Source: Eubacterium sp. UBA3279 (GTDB lineage Bacteria; Bacillota; Clostridia; Lachnospirales; Lachnospiraceae). From it: DNA of 52,362 bases. Of this stretch, positions 17,122-26,370 are shown in pieces; position 1 is the first letter of the stretch, and every line of letters starts with the position of its first letter. The notes beneath the pieces are model-generated. The model was given only the letters and a program-made list of their open reading frames with translations. It did not search any database and was not told the DNA's origin. Position numbers and translations under genes: made by a program. The stretch is taken from the NCBI GenBank assembly GCA_002361775.1, contig DETV01000101.1, positions 1 through 52,362 on the forward strand, in the 5' to 3' direction.

Positions 17122-18753
17122 ATGAAGATTTTGATCATTGGTGGTGTGGCTGCTGGAACAAAGGCGGCAGCAAAATTAAAAAGAGAAGATTACAGCGCAG
17201 ATGTAACAATTATCACAAAGGGAAAAGATATTTCTTATGCCGGATGTGGTCTTCCCTATTATGTGGGCGATGTGATTCATGAAAAAGGACAGTTGATCGT
17301 GAATACGCCGGAAAGTTTTGAAAAGCTGACAGGTGTTCACGTGATCACTGAGATGGAAGCGGTAAAAGTAAACAGGGAAGATAAAATTGTGGAGGCAATA
17401 CATACAGAAACAGGTGAAAAAACACAGTATTCTTACGATAAACTGGTAATTGCTACAGGCGCTTCTCCTATAAAACCATCAATGGAAGGGCTGGACCTGG
17501 AAGGTATTTATTTTATGCGAACACCTCAGGATGCTATTTCTCTCAGAGAACGGATTGAAAAAAAGGATGTAAAGAGAGCAGTTGTGGCAGGAGGCGGATT
17601 TATCGGTCTGGAAGTTGCAGAAAATCTGGCTGAGCAGGGAATCCGGGTTTCTGTTATTGATCTGGCTGATCATGTGCTGCCGGGGTTTGATCCGGAGATG
17701 GCAGAGTATGTGGAAAATCATCTGGCAGACCGGGGAATCATGACCTTTACCGGAACGAAACTGGAGGGATTTACCGGAGAAGGAAAGCTGGAGAAAGTAA
17801 AAACCAGCAGAAAAGCTATGAAAGCAGATATTGCAGTTCTTTCCATCGGTATTCGCGCCAACACAGGATTTCTGGAAGGCAGTGGAATTGAATTAATGCC
17901 AAACCGGACTGTAAAGGTAAACGAATATATGCAGACAAATGACAAGGATATCTATGCGGCAGGTGATTGTGCCATGGTGACTAATCGGATCACAGGTCAG
18001 CCAGCCTGGTCTCCTATGGGATCTTCCGCAAATATGGAAGGAAGACTGCTGGCAGGAAATATTGTGGGAAGAGAAAAAGCTTATCCCGGTGTTCTGGGAA
18101 CAGCAGTGTGCAAATTGCCGGGTCTGAACGCAGGAAGAACTGGTTTGACTATGGCTCAGGCAAAAGCGGCAGGATTCGATCCGGTGTCAGCGCTTGCTGT
18201 AGTGGATGATAAAGCCCATTATTACCCGGGAGCAGGCTCCTTTATTGTAAAGATGATCGCAGACAGGGAGACAGAAAAGTTCCTGGGAATTCAGGTACTG
18301 GGAAAAGGCGCCGTAGATAAGATGGTGGATATTGGGGTAACCGCTCTGACCATGAAAGCCACAGTTTCTGATCTGGAAAATATGGATATGGCTTATGCTC
18401 CTCCATTTTCCACAGCAATTCATCCTTTCGTTCATACGGTGAATATACTGCTGAATAAAATGAGAGGCAACTTTGAAACCTTTACCCCGGAAGAATATGA
18501 AAATGGAAAAGCAGAAGAATACCGTCTGATTGACGCGGCTTTGCAGCCAACCCTGAAAGGGGCAGAATTTGTAGATCTGGGAAAAGTAACAGGCCCGGTA
18601 GACAGCCTTGGAAAAGATGAAAAACTGTTGCTGGTATGTACAAAGGGAAAACGGGCGTATATGCTCCAAAATCGCCTGAAACAGTTTGGCTATACCAATA
18701 CAAGAGTTCTGGAAGGCGGTACAACATTTAATAACTTTGATGATGAAGAGTAA
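17122..18753 (+). CDS. CoA-disulfide reductase-like FAD oxidoreductase with C-terminal rhodanese-like domain
   Basis: About 543 residues. N-terminal FAD motif GGVAAGTKAAAK, single redox cysteine C42 in SYAGCGLPYYVG as in CoA-disulfide reductases and NADH oxidases, NAD motif VAGGGFIGLEVAENL and FAD motif IYAAGDCA, then the dimerisation domain. The last about 85 residues form a short rhodanese-like domain with a cysteine in VC506TKGKRA, where a persulfide could form. Likely role: NAD(P)H-dependent reduction of disulfides, persulfides or polysulfide. ATG 17122 is preferred because AGGAG is 8 bases upstream; ATG 17116 is only 2 bases from it. It is cotranscribed with the sirohaem reductase gene 82 bases downstream and faces the LysR operator. 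Confidence 0.85.
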   Translation: MKILIIGGVAAGTKAAAKLKREDYSADVTIITKGKDISYAGCGLPYYVGDVIHEKGQLIVNTPESFEKLTGVHVITEMEAVKVNREDKIVEAIHTETGEKTQYSYDKLVIATGASPIKPSMEGLDLEGIYFMRTPQDAISLRERIEKKDVKRAVVAGGGFIGLEVAENLAEQGIRVSVIDLADHVLPGFDPEMAEYVENHLADRGIMTFTGTKLEGFTGEGKLEKVKTSRKAMKADIAVLSIGIRANTGFLEGSGIELMPNRTVKVNEYMQTNDKDIYAAGDCAMVTNRITGQPAWSPMGSSANMEGRLLAGNIVGREKAYPGVLGTAVCKLPGLNAGRTGLTMAQAKAAGFDPVSALAVVDDKAHYYPGAGSFIVKMIADRETEKFLGIQVLGKGAVDKMVDIGVTALTMKATVSDLENMDMAYAPPFSTAIHPFVHTVNILLNKMRGNFETFTPEEYENGKAEEYRLIDAALQPTLKGAEFVDLGKVTGPVDSLGKDEKLLLVCTKGKRAYMLQNRLKQFGYTNTRVLEGGTTFNNFDDEE

Positions 18754-18835
18754 AAAGATTACAGAAAACTGTAAGCAGAGAACATATGAAAGTACAAAAC
18801 AGTTATAACTGAAATGGAAAACAGGAGGAAAAGAG

Positions 18836-19789
18836 ATGTCAGCATTAACAATCAGTCCGGAAGAAGTAAAAAGAGTAAAGGGCCTTGGATTTTTGAACAA
18901 CAAAGGAACAGATAATTTTTCAGGCCGTATTATCACTGTAAATGGTAAGATCACCGCCAAACAACAGCAGATCATTGCAGAAGCTGCAGAAAAATTCGGA
19001 AATGGAAATATTACCTTTACTACCCGTCTTACCATCGAAGTTCAGGGAATTCCTTTTGATAAAATTGAAGATTTTCGCGCTTATATCGCACAGGCGGGAC
19101 TGATCACCGGAGGAACGGGTTCTGTGGTACGCCCGGTAGTATCATGTAAAGGAACAACTTGTCAGTATGGACAGATTGATACATTTGCCCTGTCAGAAGA
19201 AATCCATGAAAGATTTTATCTTGGATACCATACTGTAAAACTTCCTCACAAATTTAAAATTGCCGTAGGCGGATGTCCAAACAACTGTGTAAAACCAGAT
19301 TTAAATGATCTGGGAATCGTTGGTCAGCTAGTGCCAAACTTTGATGAAGACGAGTGTAACGGATGTAAGAAATGTTCAGTTGTGGCTGCCTGTCCGATCA
19401 AAGCATGTAAAGTGGTTGACGGTGTACTGGAAATTGATGAAGACGTATGTAATCACTGTGGCCGTTGTGTGGGTAAATGTCGTTTTGACGCCATTGAAGA
19501 TGGAACAAGAGGATACAAAATCTATATCGGAGGCCGTTGGGGCAAAAAAGTAAAACAGGGACGCGCGTTAGAGAAAATCTTTACTTCAAAAGAAGAAGTT
19601 CTGGATATTGTAGAAAAAGCAATTTTACTGTTCAGAGAACAGGGAAGAACAGGAGAGCGTTTTGTAGAGACAATTGACCGTCTGGGATTCGAAAATGTGG
19701 AAGAACAGTTGCTGGGAAATGACCTTCTGGAAAGAAAACAGGAGATCTTGGATGCAAAACTTCATTTAACTGGTGGAGCAAGCTGCTAA
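18836..19789 (+). CDS. Sirohaem [4Fe-4S] sulfite/nitrite reductase-like protein with two ferredoxin clusters
   Basis: 317 residues, much shorter than assimilatory sulfite reductases. The sirohaem and Fe4S4 ligand pattern is C104KGTTC109 ... GGC147PNNC151, followed by an inserted ferredoxin domain with C174xxCxxC and C205xxCxxCxxxC clusters, as in small dissimilatory or AsrC-like reductases. Likely role: six-electron reduction of sulfite (or nitrite) in the cytoplasm, fed by a ferredoxin. GGAGG is about 8 bases before the ATG. The preceding flavoprotein with a rhodanese-like tail and the divergent LysR favour sulfur over nitrogen chemistry, but substrate is inference. Confidence 0.85.
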   Translation: MSALTISPEEVKRVKGLGFLNNKGTDNFSGRIITVNGKITAKQQQIIAEAAEKFGNGNITFTTRLTIEVQGIPFDKIEDFRAYIAQAGLITGGTGSVVRPVVSCKGTTCQYGQIDTFALSEEIHERFYLGYHTVKLPHKFKIAVGGCPNNCVKPDLNDLGIVGQLVPNFDEDECNGCKKCSVVAACPIKACKVVDGVLEIDEDVCNHCGRCVGKCRFDAIEDGTRGYKIYIGGRWGKKVKQGRALEKIFTSKEEVLDIVEKAILLFREQGRTGERFVETIDRLGFENVEEQLLGNDLLERKQEILDAKLHLTGGASC

Positions 19790-19803
19790 TAAGTAAGTGA
19801 AAA

Positions 19804-19849
19804 TGATAAAAGATGTTGTAGAAAATACTGCATCTTTTATCATTTTTTT
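19804..19849 (+). terminator. Terminator after the sirohaem reductase
   Basis: TGATAAAAGATG / CATCTTTTATCA perfect stem with a 15-base loop, then seven T. Confidence 0.88.
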
Positions 19850-19851
19850 GT

Positions 19852-19879
19852 TTGCAACCTGAAGAGAAAAAGGTATAGT
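19852..19879 (+). promoter_or_regulatory. Promoter of the xyloside-use genes
   Basis: TTGCAA (19852-19857), a 16-base spacer and TATAGT (19874-19879), 32 bases before the alpha-xylosidase start and directly after the previous terminator. Confidence 0.5.
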
Positions 19880-19911
19880 AAAAGTATGAAATGATTGGGA
19901 GGAGAATTCGT

Positions 19912-22248
19912 ATGAAATATCACAATGGTTGTTGGCTGTTAAAAGAAGGTTATGCCTGTTTTTCACCTCAGGAAGTATATGAAATTAAAAAAAATGATAC
20001 AGAAGTAATTCTTTGTATGCCAACTTCAAAAATACGACAAAAAGGAGATACGTTGGAGGGGGTAAATCTTACCGTCCGTGTTACTGCTCCGTTGCCACAT
20101 ATGCTGCGGGTGCAGGTTTGTCATTACAAGGGCGTAAAGAAAAGCAGACCTGTGTTTGATTTAAATTTGTCACAAAATCAGAAATTGTATGTGAAAGAAA
20201 CAACACAGGATATTTCTATTAAAAACGAAAATCTGAGTTTGGTAATAGAAAAAGAAACAGGAAATATGCGATATGAGAGAAACGGAAAATTAATCACCAA
20301 AACTGGAGAGAAAGATTTGTCATATATTCGTGAACAGTGGACAGGATTTGCTTACGAAAAAGACCAACCCGCTTATATGTGTCAGCAATTGGGACTGTCG
20401 GTGGGAGAATTGATTTATGGTTTGGGAGAGCGGTTTACTCCTTTTGTAAAAAACGGACAATCTGTGACTATCTGGAACGAGGATGGGGGAACAAGTACAG
20501 AACAATGTTATAAAAATATTCCGTTTTATCTTTCCAACAAAGGGTATGGTATTTTAGTCAACGATCCGGGGAAGGTAGAATTTGAAATAGGTACAGAGCA
20601 GGTCAGCAAAGTAGCATTTAGTGTTCCGGGAGAAGAGTTGGACTATTTCTTTATTGATGGCCCTGAAATGAAAGATGTTCTGGCACACTATACAGAGCTT
20701 GCAGGAAAGCCGTCTTTACCTCCCCAGTGGACTTTTGGACTTTGGCTGTCCACATCTTTTACAACAGATTACGATGAAAAAACGGTAATGAGTTTTATTG
20801 ACGGTATGTTAGAAAGAGGAATTCCTCTCAGTGTATTTCACTTTGACTGTTGTTGGATGAGAGAATTTCATTGGACGGATTTTATATGGGATGAGCGTGT
20901 ATTTCCAGATCCGGTGTCTATGCTTCAGAGAATAAAAGAAAAAGGAATTAAGGTTTGTGTATGGATTAACCCGTATATTGGACAGGAATCAGCGCTCTTT
21001 GACGAAGGAATGGAAAAAGGATACTTTATAAAGCGGCTGAATGGAGATGTTTGGCAGTGGGATATGTGGCAGCCAGGACTTGCTATTGTAGATTTTACTA
21101 ATCCGGAGGCTTGCAGATGGTATCAGGAAAAACTGGAAAATCTTTTGGATATGGGAGTTGACTGTTTTAAAACGGATTTTGGAGAGAGGATTCCTGTTAA
21201 TGTGAGGTATCACAATGGAGCTGATCCGGAAAAAATGCACAATTATTACGCATATTTATATAATAAAACCGTTTATGAAGTGATTGAGAAAAAAAGAGGA
21301 AAAGAAGAAGCAGTTTTATTTGCCCGTTCTGCCACTGTGGGAAGTCAGAAATTTCCGGTACATTGGGGAGGTGATTGCTGGTCGAATTATGAAGCTATGG
21401 GAGAAAGTTTACGGGGTGGTTTATCGCTTACCAGCAGTGGATTTGGATATTGGAGCCATGATATTGGCGGATTTGAGAGCCAGTCTACTCCAGATGTATA
21501 CAAAAGATGGGCTGCTTTTGGTTTATTGTCTACCCACAGCCGGCTTCATGGAAGCACTTCTTACCGGGTTCCATGGTTATATGATGAGGAAGCAGTGGAT
21601 GTGGTTCGATTTTTTACAAAATTAAAATTAGAATTATTGCCTTATTTGTATTCCAGTGCAGTGTATACTTCACAGACGGGAATTCCCATGATGCGGAGTA
21701 TGGCATTGGAATTTGAACAGGATAAAAATTGCAGTTATCTGGATCGACAGTATATGTTGGGAAGTAATCTTTTGGTGGCTCCGATTTTCAATGAGGACGG
21801 ATGGGGAAATTATTATTTGCCAAATGGAAAATGGATCAATTATTTTACAGGCGAAGAAGCGAGAGGAGGAGTGTGGAGAGAAGAATACCATGATTACTTG
21901 TCTATTCCTTTATGGGTAAGAGAAAATGCTGTCATTCCGGTACAGAAGAATATCGGGACATTTTCTGATTCTTATAAAGAAAAATTAGAAGTAAGGGTAT
22001 TTGGGTTAAAAGGGAAAGCTGAAACAAGAGTATATGAGAATCAGGAAGAAATACTGTACATGAAAGTGGAACAGAAAGAAAATAATCTGTGGGTACAGTG
22101 TACCGGAGAGTGCAGAATACGTTTTGTAAACAGTTTTATAAAACCTCTTGGAGAAAATACATATGAAATACAGGGAAATGACACAGTGATCTATGTGACG
22201 GAAAAAGAATTTGTCTGTGAAATGGGGGAAAGAAATAGTGGAAAATAA
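19912..22248 (+). CDS. Alpha-xylosidase, glycoside hydrolase family 31 (YicI/XylS type)
   Basis: About 778 residues from ATG 19912 (GGAGG 9 bases upstream; ATG 19891 has none). The N-terminal GH31 beta domain is followed by the catalytic barrel. The nucleophile is D422 in KTDFGERIP and the acid/base is D488 in HWGGDCW; the 66-residue spacing equals that of E. coli YicI (D416/D482). KTDFGE with a Phe and the GDCWSNYE motif point to alpha-xylosidase rather than alpha-glucosidase. No signal peptide, so it acts in the cytoplasm on imported isoprimeverose or xyloglucan fragments, releasing xylose for the kinase and isomerase encoded downstream. The next gene overlaps its end. Confidence 0.9.
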   Translation: MKYHNGCWLLKEGYACFSPQEVYEIKKNDTEVILCMPTSKIRQKGDTLEGVNLTVRVTAPLPHMLRVQVCHYKGVKKSRPVFDLNLSQNQKLYVKETTQDISIKNENLSLVIEKETGNMRYERNGKLITKTGEKDLSYIREQWTGFAYEKDQPAYMCQQLGLSVGELIYGLGERFTPFVKNGQSVTIWNEDGGTSTEQCYKNIPFYLSNKGYGILVNDPGKVEFEIGTEQVSKVAFSVPGEELDYFFIDGPEMKDVLAHYTELAGKPSLPPQWTFGLWLSTSFTTDYDEKTVMSFIDGMLERGIPLSVFHFDCCWMREFHWTDFIWDERVFPDPVSMLQRIKEKGIKVCVWINPYIGQESALFDEGMEKGYFIKRLNGDVWQWDMWQPGLAIVDFTNPEACRWYQEKLENLLDMGVDCFKTDFGERIPVNVRYHNGADPEKMHNYYAYLYNKTVYEVIEKKRGKEEAVLFARSATVGSQKFPVHWGGDCWSNYEAMGESLRGGLSLTSSGFGYWSHDIGGFESQSTPDVYKRWAAFGLLSTHSRLHGSTSYRVPWLYDEEAVDVVRFFTKLKLELLPYLYSSAVYTSQTGIPMMRSMALEFEQDKNCSYLDRQYMLGSNLLVAPIFNEDGWGNYYLPNGKWINYFTGEEARGGVWREEYHDYLSIPLWVRENAVIPVQKNIGTFSDSYKEKLEVRVFGLKGKAETRVYENQEEILYMKVEQKENNLWVQCTGECRIRFVNSFIKPLGENTYEIQGNDTVIYVTEKEFVCEMGERNSGK

Positions 22249-23086
22249 GAAATACATCCATGAAATAATTATCCCCAATCAGGACCTTCCCTTTAAAATG
22301 TTTCGGTTTGAAGGAAAAAACGGTCATTATTACAGAGAAAAACACTGGCACAGATCTATAGAAATTTTTGCAGTGTTTGAAGGAAATATTACCTTTCACT
22401 TAAATGAGGAAAAATATTTACTTTCTCCCGGAAAATTTACTATCGTAAATTCCAATGAAATTCATTCCGTGGATTCTCCGGAACCTAATCATACAGTAGT
22501 TCTTCAAATCCCGCTGAATACCTTTCAAAATTACTATACAGGAGAGCAGTTTATTCGCTTTACTCATGAAGAAAGAGAGCAGGATAAGGAAATAATGGAT
22601 CTGATCTGGAATATGCAAAGGATTTACGAAGAAAAAGAGACAGGATATGATATGAGGGTGACCAGTGAGTATTTCAGGCTTCTGTATTTTATGGTTTCCC
22701 AGTACAGAGAATTGTATGTGACATCAGATATGTTGAAAATAAACAAAGGATTGAATCGATTATCTGAGATCACCTCTTACATAAAAGAACATTATGAGAG
22801 CGAACTTTCTTTAGATCAGGTGGCAAAAAAATTTGGATATTCTTCTGCGTATCTGTCCCGTATGTTTCAAAAATATGCAGGGATTAATTATAAAGCCTTT
22901 GTTCAGAATGTGCGTGTGGAGAAAGCCCATCAGGCTCTGCTGGATTCCGACTGTACAATCAGTGAGATTGCTTTTGCCCATGGTTTTCCCAACAGCAAAG
23001 CCATGAGCAGGGCATTTCAGAAAAAATATGGAATTGTACCCAGTGAATATAGAAAAACAATAAAAATGTCAAAAAATTGCCATTGA
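22238..23086 (+). CDS. AraC-family regulator with cupin sensor domain
   Basis: About 282 residues. The N-terminal cupin-like region (about 15-100; HWHRSIEIF, PGKFTIVNSNEIHSV) probably binds a sugar, and the C-terminal double helix-turn-helix (about 180-280) has SLDQVAKKFGYSSAYLSRMFQKYAG and ISEIAFAHGFPNSKAMSRAF. I chose GTG 22238, which has GGGGG 9 bases upstream and overlaps the alpha-xylosidase end by 11 bases; a TTG at 22211 is possible but has no site. It lies between alpha-xylosidase and xylulokinase and is likely the local activator for xyloside/xylose use. Confidence 0.88.
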   Translation: MENKKYIHEIIIPNQDLPFKMFRFEGKNGHYYREKHWHRSIEIFAVFEGNITFHLNEEKYLLSPGKFTIVNSNEIHSVDSPEPNHTVVLQIPLNTFQNYYTGEQFIRFTHEEREQDKEIMDLIWNMQRIYEEKETGYDMRVTSEYFRLLYFMVSQYRELYVTSDMLKINKGLNRLSEITSYIKEHYESELSLDQVAKKFGYSSAYLSRMFQKYAGINYKAFVQNVRVEKAHQALLDSDCTISEIAFAHGFPNSKAMSRAFQKKYGIVPSEYRKTIKMSKNCH

Positions 23087-23197
23087 TTGGATAAGTTATA
23101 GGTGGATGAAAAGTTCAGATGTTGATATGATGTTTTCAGAATAGTGAATGTGCAGAAAATGTGATCGATACAATTTACAAATGGAAGGAGGACGAAA

Positions 23198-24667
23198 ATG
23201 TTATATATTGGAATTGATCTGGGAACCTCAGCAGTTAAACTATTGCTGATGAATGAAAAAGGTCAGATTCAGAAAATTGTTTCAAAAGAATACCCCTTAT
23301 ATTTCCCTCAGCCCGGCTGGTCGGAACAAAATCCGGAGGACTGGTATGGAAAAACCTTAGAAGGACTGAAAGAATTGTTGGAGGATTGTCACAAAGAACA
23401 GGTGGCAGGTATCAGTTTCGGCGGTCAGATGCATGGATTAGTGGTACTGGATGAGAATGATCAGGTGATCCGCCCGGCTATTTTGTGGAATGATGGACGG
23501 ACAGGGAAGGAAACAGATTATCTCAATGAGACAATAGGAAAAGAAAATCTTTCCCATTATACAGCCAATATTGCGTTTGCCGGATTTACTGCTCCCAAGC
23601 TTCTGTGGATGAGGGAAAATGAACCGGAATTATTTCAGAAAATCAAAAAGATCATGCTGCCGAAAGATTATCTGGCATATCGTCTTTGCGGCGTACATTG
23701 TACAGATTATTCTGATGCTTCCGGTATGCTGCTTCTGGATGTGAAAAATCGTTGCTGGTCTGAGAAAATGATGGAGATTTGTGGTATTTCCAGAGAACAG
23801 CTTCCTGATTTGTACGAAAGCTATGAAACAGTGGGAACTTTGAAGCCGGAGCTGGCTTTGCTCTTGGGAGTATCAGAAGAAGTAAAGATTGCAGCGGGAG
23901 CCGGTGATAATGCTGCCGCCGCTGTGGGCACAGGAACAGTTGGAGATAACAAATGTAATATTTCCCTGGGAACCAGCGGTACTGTCTTTATTTCATCTGC
24001 TCAGTTTGGGGTGGATGAACACAATGCTTTACATTCTTTTGCCCATGCGGACGGACATTACCATTTGATGGGATGTATGCTCAGCGCCGCATCCTGCAAT
24101 AAATGGTGGATGGATGAAATTCTGCAAACGAAAGACTATGGTGGTGAGCAGGCAGCTATCGGAAAACTGGGAGAAAATACGGTATATTTTCTTCCTTACC
24201 TCATGGGAGAGAGATCACCTCATAATGATCCGGATGCCAGAGGTACCTTTATCGGTATGACCATGGATACGAAAAGAAGCGATATGACACAGGCTATATT
24301 GGAGGGAGTTGCATTTGCTCTCCGGGATTCCTTTGAGGTGGCAAAAAGTCTGGGACTTGCCATTGAGAGAACGAAAATCTGCGGTGGAGGAGCCAGAAGT
24401 CCTCTGTGGAAAAAAATCATTGCCAATGTGCTAAATGTTAAAGTGGACGTGCCGGAGACAGAAGAAGGACCGGGATATGGAGGCGCCATATTGGCGGCAG
24501 TAGCCTGTGGGGAGTTTTCCTCCGTAGAAGAGGCGGCAGAAAAACTGATCCAGGTAAAGGAAACCATAGAACCGGAACCGGAACTGGCGGCAAAATATGA
24601 AGAACGGTATCAAAAATTTAAAGAGATTTATCCAGTGTGTAAGTCACTGTTTAAAATTATTAAATAA
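23198..24667 (+). CDS. xylB: Xylulokinase
   Basis: FGGY-family kinase, 489 residues. ATP phosphates bind at IGIDLGTSAVK at the N-terminus. The substrate loop FGGQMHGLVVLD and the GAGDNAAAAVGTG and CGGGARSPLWKKI motifs match XylB, with the MHG motif favouring D-xylulose over glycerol or gluconate. It phosphorylates D-xylulose to xylulose 5-phosphate for the pentose phosphate pathway. AGGAGG precedes the ATG by 7 bases. It lies 111 bases after the AraC regulator; I see no clear promoter in that gap. An isomerase gene follows 21 bases later, so the two form the xylose-to-xylulose-5-P pathway. Confidence 0.92.
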   Translation: MLYIGIDLGTSAVKLLLMNEKGQIQKIVSKEYPLYFPQPGWSEQNPEDWYGKTLEGLKELLEDCHKEQVAGISFGGQMHGLVVLDENDQVIRPAILWNDGRTGKETDYLNETIGKENLSHYTANIAFAGFTAPKLLWMRENEPELFQKIKKIMLPKDYLAYRLCGVHCTDYSDASGMLLLDVKNRCWSEKMMEICGISREQLPDLYESYETVGTLKPELALLLGVSEEVKIAAGAGDNAAAAVGTGTVGDNKCNISLGTSGTVFISSAQFGVDEHNALHSFAHADGHYHLMGCMLSAASCNKWWMDEILQTKDYGGEQAAIGKLGENTVYFLPYLMGERSPHNDPDARGTFIGMTMDTKRSDMTQAILEGVAFALRDSFEVAKSLGLAIERTKICGGGARSPLWKKIIANVLNVKVDVPETEEGPGYGGAILAAVACGEFSSVEEAAEKLIQVKETIEPEPELAAKYEERYQKFKEIYPVCKSLFKIIK

Positions 24668-24688
24668 TGTATTGGGAGGAATAGAATA

Positions 24689-26173
24689 ATGATGAATATA
24701 CCAAAAGTTAAAGTGGGTATTGTGGCAGTAAGTCGTGACTGTTTTCCGGAATCTTTGTCAGTGAACAGAAGAAAAGCGCTGATAGAAGCTTACGAAAATA
24801 AATATAACCGAGAAGATATTTATGAATGTCCGGTGTGTATCGTAGAAAGTGAAATTCATATGGTACAGGCGCTGGAAGATGTAAAAAAAGCAGGCTGTAA
24901 CGCTTTGGTAGTATATCTGGGAAACTTTGGTCCTGAAATTTCAGAAACACTTCTGGCGAAACATTTTGAAGGACCGAAAATGTTTGTGGCAGCAGCGGAA
25001 GAATCAGGAGATAATCTGGTTCAGGGACGCGGAGATGCTTACTGTGGTATGCTGAACGCAAGTTATAACCTGGCTTTGCGCAACATTAAAGCTTATATTC
25101 CTGAATATCCGGTGGGAACGGCAGAAGAATGTGCAGATATGATTCACGAATTCCTTCCGATAGCAAGAGCTGTCATAGGACTGTCTGATCTGAAAATCAT
25201 CAGCTTCGGTCCCCGTCCGTTGAACTTCCTGGCTTGTAACGCGCCGATCAAACAGTTGTATAATCTGGGTGTGGAAATCGAAGAAAATTCTGAGTTGGAT
25301 CTTTTTGAAGCCTTTAACAAACATGCGGGAGATGAGAGAATTCCGGAAGTTGTGGCAGATATGGAAGCAGAACTGGGAAAAGGAAATAAAAAACCGGAAA
25401 TTCTTGAAAAACTGGCACAGTATGAACTGACTTTGCTGGACTGGATTGAAACTCATAAAGGATATCGCAAGTATGTAGCTATTGCCGGTAAGTGCTGGCC
25501 TGCATTCCAGACACAGTTCGGATTTGTGCCATGCTACGTGAACAGCCGTCTGGCAGGAAGAGGTATCCCTGTATCCTGTGAAGTGGATATTTACGGCGCT
25601 CTCAGTGAATATATCGGAACCTGTATCAGTGAAGATGCAGTTACCTTACTGGATATTAATAACACAGTGCCTTATGATCTGTATAATGAAGAGATTAAAG
25701 GAAAATTTGAATATACTCCACAGGATATTTTCATGGGATTCCATTGTGGAAATACATCTTCCAAAAAATTGTCCTTCTGTCAGATGAAATATCAGTTGAT
25801 CATGGCAAGAAGTCTTCCGGAAGAAGTAACCCAGGGAACATTGGAAGGAGATATTGCTCCCGGTAATATTACATTTTACCGTTTGCAGAGTACGGCTGAC
25901 AACAAGCTGCGGGCATATGTGGCACAGGGAGAAGTACTTCCGGTGGCAACCCGTTCCTTTGGTTCCATCGGTATTTTCGCAATTCCGGAAATGAAGAGAT
26001 TTTACCGTCACGTTTTGATTGAAGGAAATTATCCTCACCATGGAGCAGTGGCATTTGGTCATTATGGAAAAGCATTATATGAAGTATTTAAATATATTGG
26101 GGTAGATGTGAAGGAAATCGGATATAATCAGCCTGCAGGTGTGAGATATCCCACAGAAAATCCATTTGCCTGA
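24689..26173 (+). CDS. L-fucose/L-arabinose isomerase-family protein, probable non-canonical xylose isomerase
   Basis: 494 residues of the FucI/AraA fold; unlike classical XylA, which is a TIM barrel. Likely metal/catalytic segments are CEVDIYGALSEYIG (Glu), VTLLDINNT (Asp) and NYPHHGAVAFGHYGKAL (His). Family members interconvert aldoses and ketoses using Mn2+. The gene is 21 bases after xylulokinase and in a unit with alpha-xylosidase, and no XylA is nearby, so D-xylose to D-xylulose is the likely reaction; an L-fucose-isomerase-like alternative xylose isomerase has been described in Clostridium. GGAGG is 9-10 bases before the ATG. Substrate remains inference; L-arabinose or L-fucose would not feed this kinase as well. 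Confidence 0.78.
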   Translation: MMNIPKVKVGIVAVSRDCFPESLSVNRRKALIEAYENKYNREDIYECPVCIVESEIHMVQALEDVKKAGCNALVVYLGNFGPEISETLLAKHFEGPKMFVAAAEESGDNLVQGRGDAYCGMLNASYNLALRNIKAYIPEYPVGTAEECADMIHEFLPIARAVIGLSDLKIISFGPRPLNFLACNAPIKQLYNLGVEIEENSELDLFEAFNKHAGDERIPEVVADMEAELGKGNKKPEILEKLAQYELTLLDWIETHKGYRKYVAIAGKCWPAFQTQFGFVPCYVNSRLAGRGIPVSCEVDIYGALSEYIGTCISEDAVTLLDINNTVPYDLYNEEIKGKFEYTPQDIFMGFHCGNTSSKKLSFCQMKYQLIMARSLPEEVTQGTLEGDIAPGNITFYRLQSTADNKLRAYVAQGEVLPVATRSFGSIGIFAIPEMKRFYRHVLIEGNYPHHGAVAFGHYGKALYEVFKYIGVDVKEIGYNQPAGVRYPTENPFA

Positions 26174-26260
26174 TGAATTCTTTGTTGTTTGATACTTCTG
26201 CAATTTTGCCTGAATTTATAAATATTTAATTTATTTCAGGAAAGAATATAAATAAATATC

Positions 26261-26289
26261 TGGACGAACTGTCGGAAATATATTATGAT
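26261..26289 (+). promoter_or_regulatory. Promoter of the flavodiiron protein gene
   Basis: TGGACG (26261-26266), a 17-base spacer, TATGAT (26284-26289). A short CGGTC-TTGT-GACCG hairpin follows at about 26299-26312 in the leader. The remaining gap 26174-26260 shows only AT-rich sequence. Confidence 0.45.
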
Positions 26290-26370
26290 AGACATAGCGG
26301 TCTTGTGACCGGAACAACGATAAAACAGCGGCGACAACCGGGTTTTAAAAAGCAGAAGGAGGATTAATCA

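Noticed and set aside
18187..19035. 282-codon minus-strand open frame across two genes
   Set aside because: Spans the end of the flavoprotein and start of the sirohaem reductase, both with strong motifs; no ribosome site and no recognisable domain.
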